Assembly (NCBI GenBank): GCA_013375495.1
Contig: JABXKC010000051.1
Span: forward strand, 1-15,554
Direction of reading: 5' to 3'
Source of the DNA: Promethearchaeota archaeon
GTDB lineage: Archaea; Asgardarchaeota; Lokiarchaeia; Sigynarchaeales; SOKP01
DNA: 15,554 nucleotides
Below the pieces are notes generated by a model. It saw only the letters and a list, made by a program, of their open reading frames with translations, made no database searches and was not told the origin of the DNA. Positions 14,541-15,554 of the stretch are shown piece by piece. Position 1 is the first letter of the stretch. Each line of letters starts with the position of its first letter. The translations under genes were made by a program, and so were the position numbers.

Positions 14541-14697
14541 GGTCATTAGATCTTTGATCTAAAAATCAATGAACTTTTTATGTAATTGTTTCATAGTATA
14601 GGACATTACTTTTCGATCCTATATTATTGCAATTTTAAGTTATTTTTAGGAGTTCACTTTTAAAATGTAAATCATTAAAAAAACGGTTCACTTTTAA
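14541..14697. repeat. Cluster of four related short direct repeats with hairpins
   Basis: Four similar words lie in one orientation: GGTCATTAGATCTTTGATCT (14541), GGACATTACTTTTCGATCCT (14601), AGTTCACTTTTAAAATG (14651) and GGTTCACTTTTAATTTG (14685). GTTCACTTTTAA is exact in the last two (14652-14663, 14686-14697). The first contains TTAGATC-TTT-GATCTAA (14546-14562), and the second is flanked by TATAGGA and TCCTATA (14597-14623). Several same-direction repeats of this kind are typical of one end of IS21-type elements, but no transposase is present. They could instead be operators of the regulator gene downstream. Confidence 0.4.
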
Positions 14698-14725
14698 TTT
14701 GTTAGTAACAAAATTTTGAAAAATG

Positions 14726-14754
14726 TTGATTTTTTTTATTAAATGTTGTATTGT
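14726..14754 (+). promoter_or_regulatory. Candidate sigma-A promoter of the IclR gene
   Basis: TTGATT (14726-14731) and TATTGT (14749-14754) are separated by 17 bases in a T-rich context, 35 bases before the proposed ATG. Spacing is ideal but the -10 box is imperfect, and such AT-rich DNA gives chance matches. Confidence 0.35.
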
Positions 14755-14788
14755 AAATATATAAATGATGGAAAGGATATTCCGTATT

Positions 14789-15554
14789 ATGGAAAAGATA
14801 TTATTGAAAAAAGAAAAAATAAAGTCTATAGAAAAGGCTTTAGATCTATTGGAACTACTTTCGGATAATAAAAAAGAAATGGGTATAACTGAAATAGGTA
14901 AAGAATTACATATGGGATTTAGTACAATACATCGAATAGTAACTACTCTTAAATATCGTGGTTATATTGTTCAAAACCAACAAACATCCAAGTATATGCT
15001 TGGGACTAAATTATTTATTCTTGGCTGTAAAGTTCAAAACACAACAAATTTAATAAAGGTGGTAACACCATTTCTTCAAAGATTATCACAAAACACTAAT
15101 GAAACTATTAATTTTGCAATTTTAGAAGGCAGAGAAGCTATATATCTATATAAAATTGAAAGCAAAGAAATGTTAAAAGCTGGTATTGAAGTAGGTACAA
15201 AAGTAGCAGCTCATTGCGCTTCGTTAGGTAAAGTTTTGTTAGCTTTCCTTCCTGAACAGGAATTTATGATGCTTTATCCTAATGAGAATGAAAAATTACC
15301 AACTTTTACTCCTAAATCAATCTCTTCAGTAGAAGAATTAAAGAAATATTTGAAAAAAATTAAAAAACAGGGGTATGCAATTGATGAAGAAGAATTTAAA
15401 ACTGGCGTTAATTGTATAGGGGTACCTATAATAAATAATGAAGGTAAAGCAATTGCTGCTATTAGTATTTCAGGTCCGGTATCGCGTTTTAATTTATTTA
15501 AAATGGAAAAAATCAAAAGTATACTAATGGATCTATCTCAAGATATTTCAAAAC
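14789..15554 (+). CDS. IclR-family transcriptional regulator (runs off the edge, completed at 1-97)
   Basis: The frame stays open from ATG 14789 to the window edge and finishes in frame at 1-97, giving 261 residues. An N-terminal winged helix-turn-helix covers about 8-72 (S-I-E-K-A-L-D-L-L-E-L-L, M-G-F-S-T-I-H-R-I-V-T-T-L, Y-M-L-G-T-K-L). The IclR effector-binding domain follows from about 85 to 258, with A-H-C-A-S-L-G-K-V-L-L-A, D-E-E-E-F-K-T-G-V-N-C-I-G-V-P-I and A-A-I-S-I-S-G-P. IclR proteins usually control nearby catabolic operons and their own gene in response to a substrate or intermediate. Here all catabolic genes lie downstream if the molecule is circular or tandem. AAAGGA at 14772 supports this start; an in-frame ATG at 14765 lacks a ribosome-binding site. 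Confidence 0.93.
   Translation, partial: MEKILLKKEKIKSIEKALDLLELLSDNKKEMGITEIGKELHMGFSTIHRIVTTLKYRGYIVQNQQTSKYMLGTKLFILGCKVQNTTNLIKVVTPFLQRLSQNTNETINFAILEGREAIYLYKIESKEMLKAGIEVGTKVAAHCASLGKVLLAFLPEQEFMMLYPNENEKLPTFTPKSISSVEELKKYLKKIKKQGYAIDEEEFKTGVNCIGVPIINNEGKAIAAISISGPVSRFNLFKMEKIKSILMDLSQDISK
15478..15554. repeat. Right copy of 77-bp exact terminal direct repeat
   Basis: Identical base for base to positions 1-77. Collapsing the two copies gives a loop of 15,477 bp and restores one uninterrupted IclR gene across the seam. Confidence 0.97.

Noticed and set aside
1..15554. CRISPR array, tRNA, rRNA, known riboswitch, defence or toxin-antitoxin genes
   Set aside because: I looked for regularly spaced repeats, cloverleaf-type sequences and recognisable protein families on both strands and saw none.

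Overview
The window looks like a low-GC Firmicute, probably an anaerobic clostridium-type bacterium. The DNA is AT-rich, Shine-Dalgarno sites are strong (AGGAGG, GGGAGGT), GTG and TTG starts occur, and every gene and gene remnant lies on the + strand. This placement is an inference; no phylogenetic marker is present.

The first 77 bases (1-77) are identical to the last 77 (15478-15554). An IclR-type regulator that runs off the right edge is completed in frame by positions 1-97 (261 aa in total). The contig therefore closes into a loop of 15,477 bp. I see no replication, mobilisation, recombinase or partition gene. The loop could be an excised or amplified circle, a head-to-tail tandem array, or an assembly-graph artefact.

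Layout: (1) end of the IclR gene and a doubtful 35-codon ORF (1-298). (2) An M29/NicX-like metalloenzyme gene (299-1306), a wrecked creatininase-family gene (1364-2155) and a second M29/NicX-like gene (2270-3292). (3) A complete oligopeptide/dipeptide-type ABC importer: binding protein, two permeases and two ATPases (3469-9047), with an 18-bp hairpin between binding protein and first permease. (4) A 2.4-kb graveyard (9048-11466) holding remnants of at least four more M29/NicX-family genes, arranged as two decayed copies of one two-gene unit. (5) A third intact M29/NicX-like gene (11467-12546), a strong stem-loop, and a PepV-like M20 dipeptidase gene (12667-14064). (6) The 3' remnant of a D-aminoacylase-type amidohydrolase (14127-14489), a repeat-rich spacer, and the IclR gene (14789 to the edge, then 1-97).

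Taken together this is a transport-and-catabolism module. A family-5 binding protein and DppBCDF-type transporter would import a peptide-like or amide-containing compound. The cytoplasmic dipeptidase and the metalloenzymes would process it, and an IclR regulator probably senses a substrate or intermediate. The substrate cannot be read from the sequence. The M29/NicX-like family has expanded strongly (three intact copies, four remnants), while the creatininase, D-aminoacylase and closest NicX-like genes have decayed. This suggests that the substrate range of the locus has narrowed or shifted.
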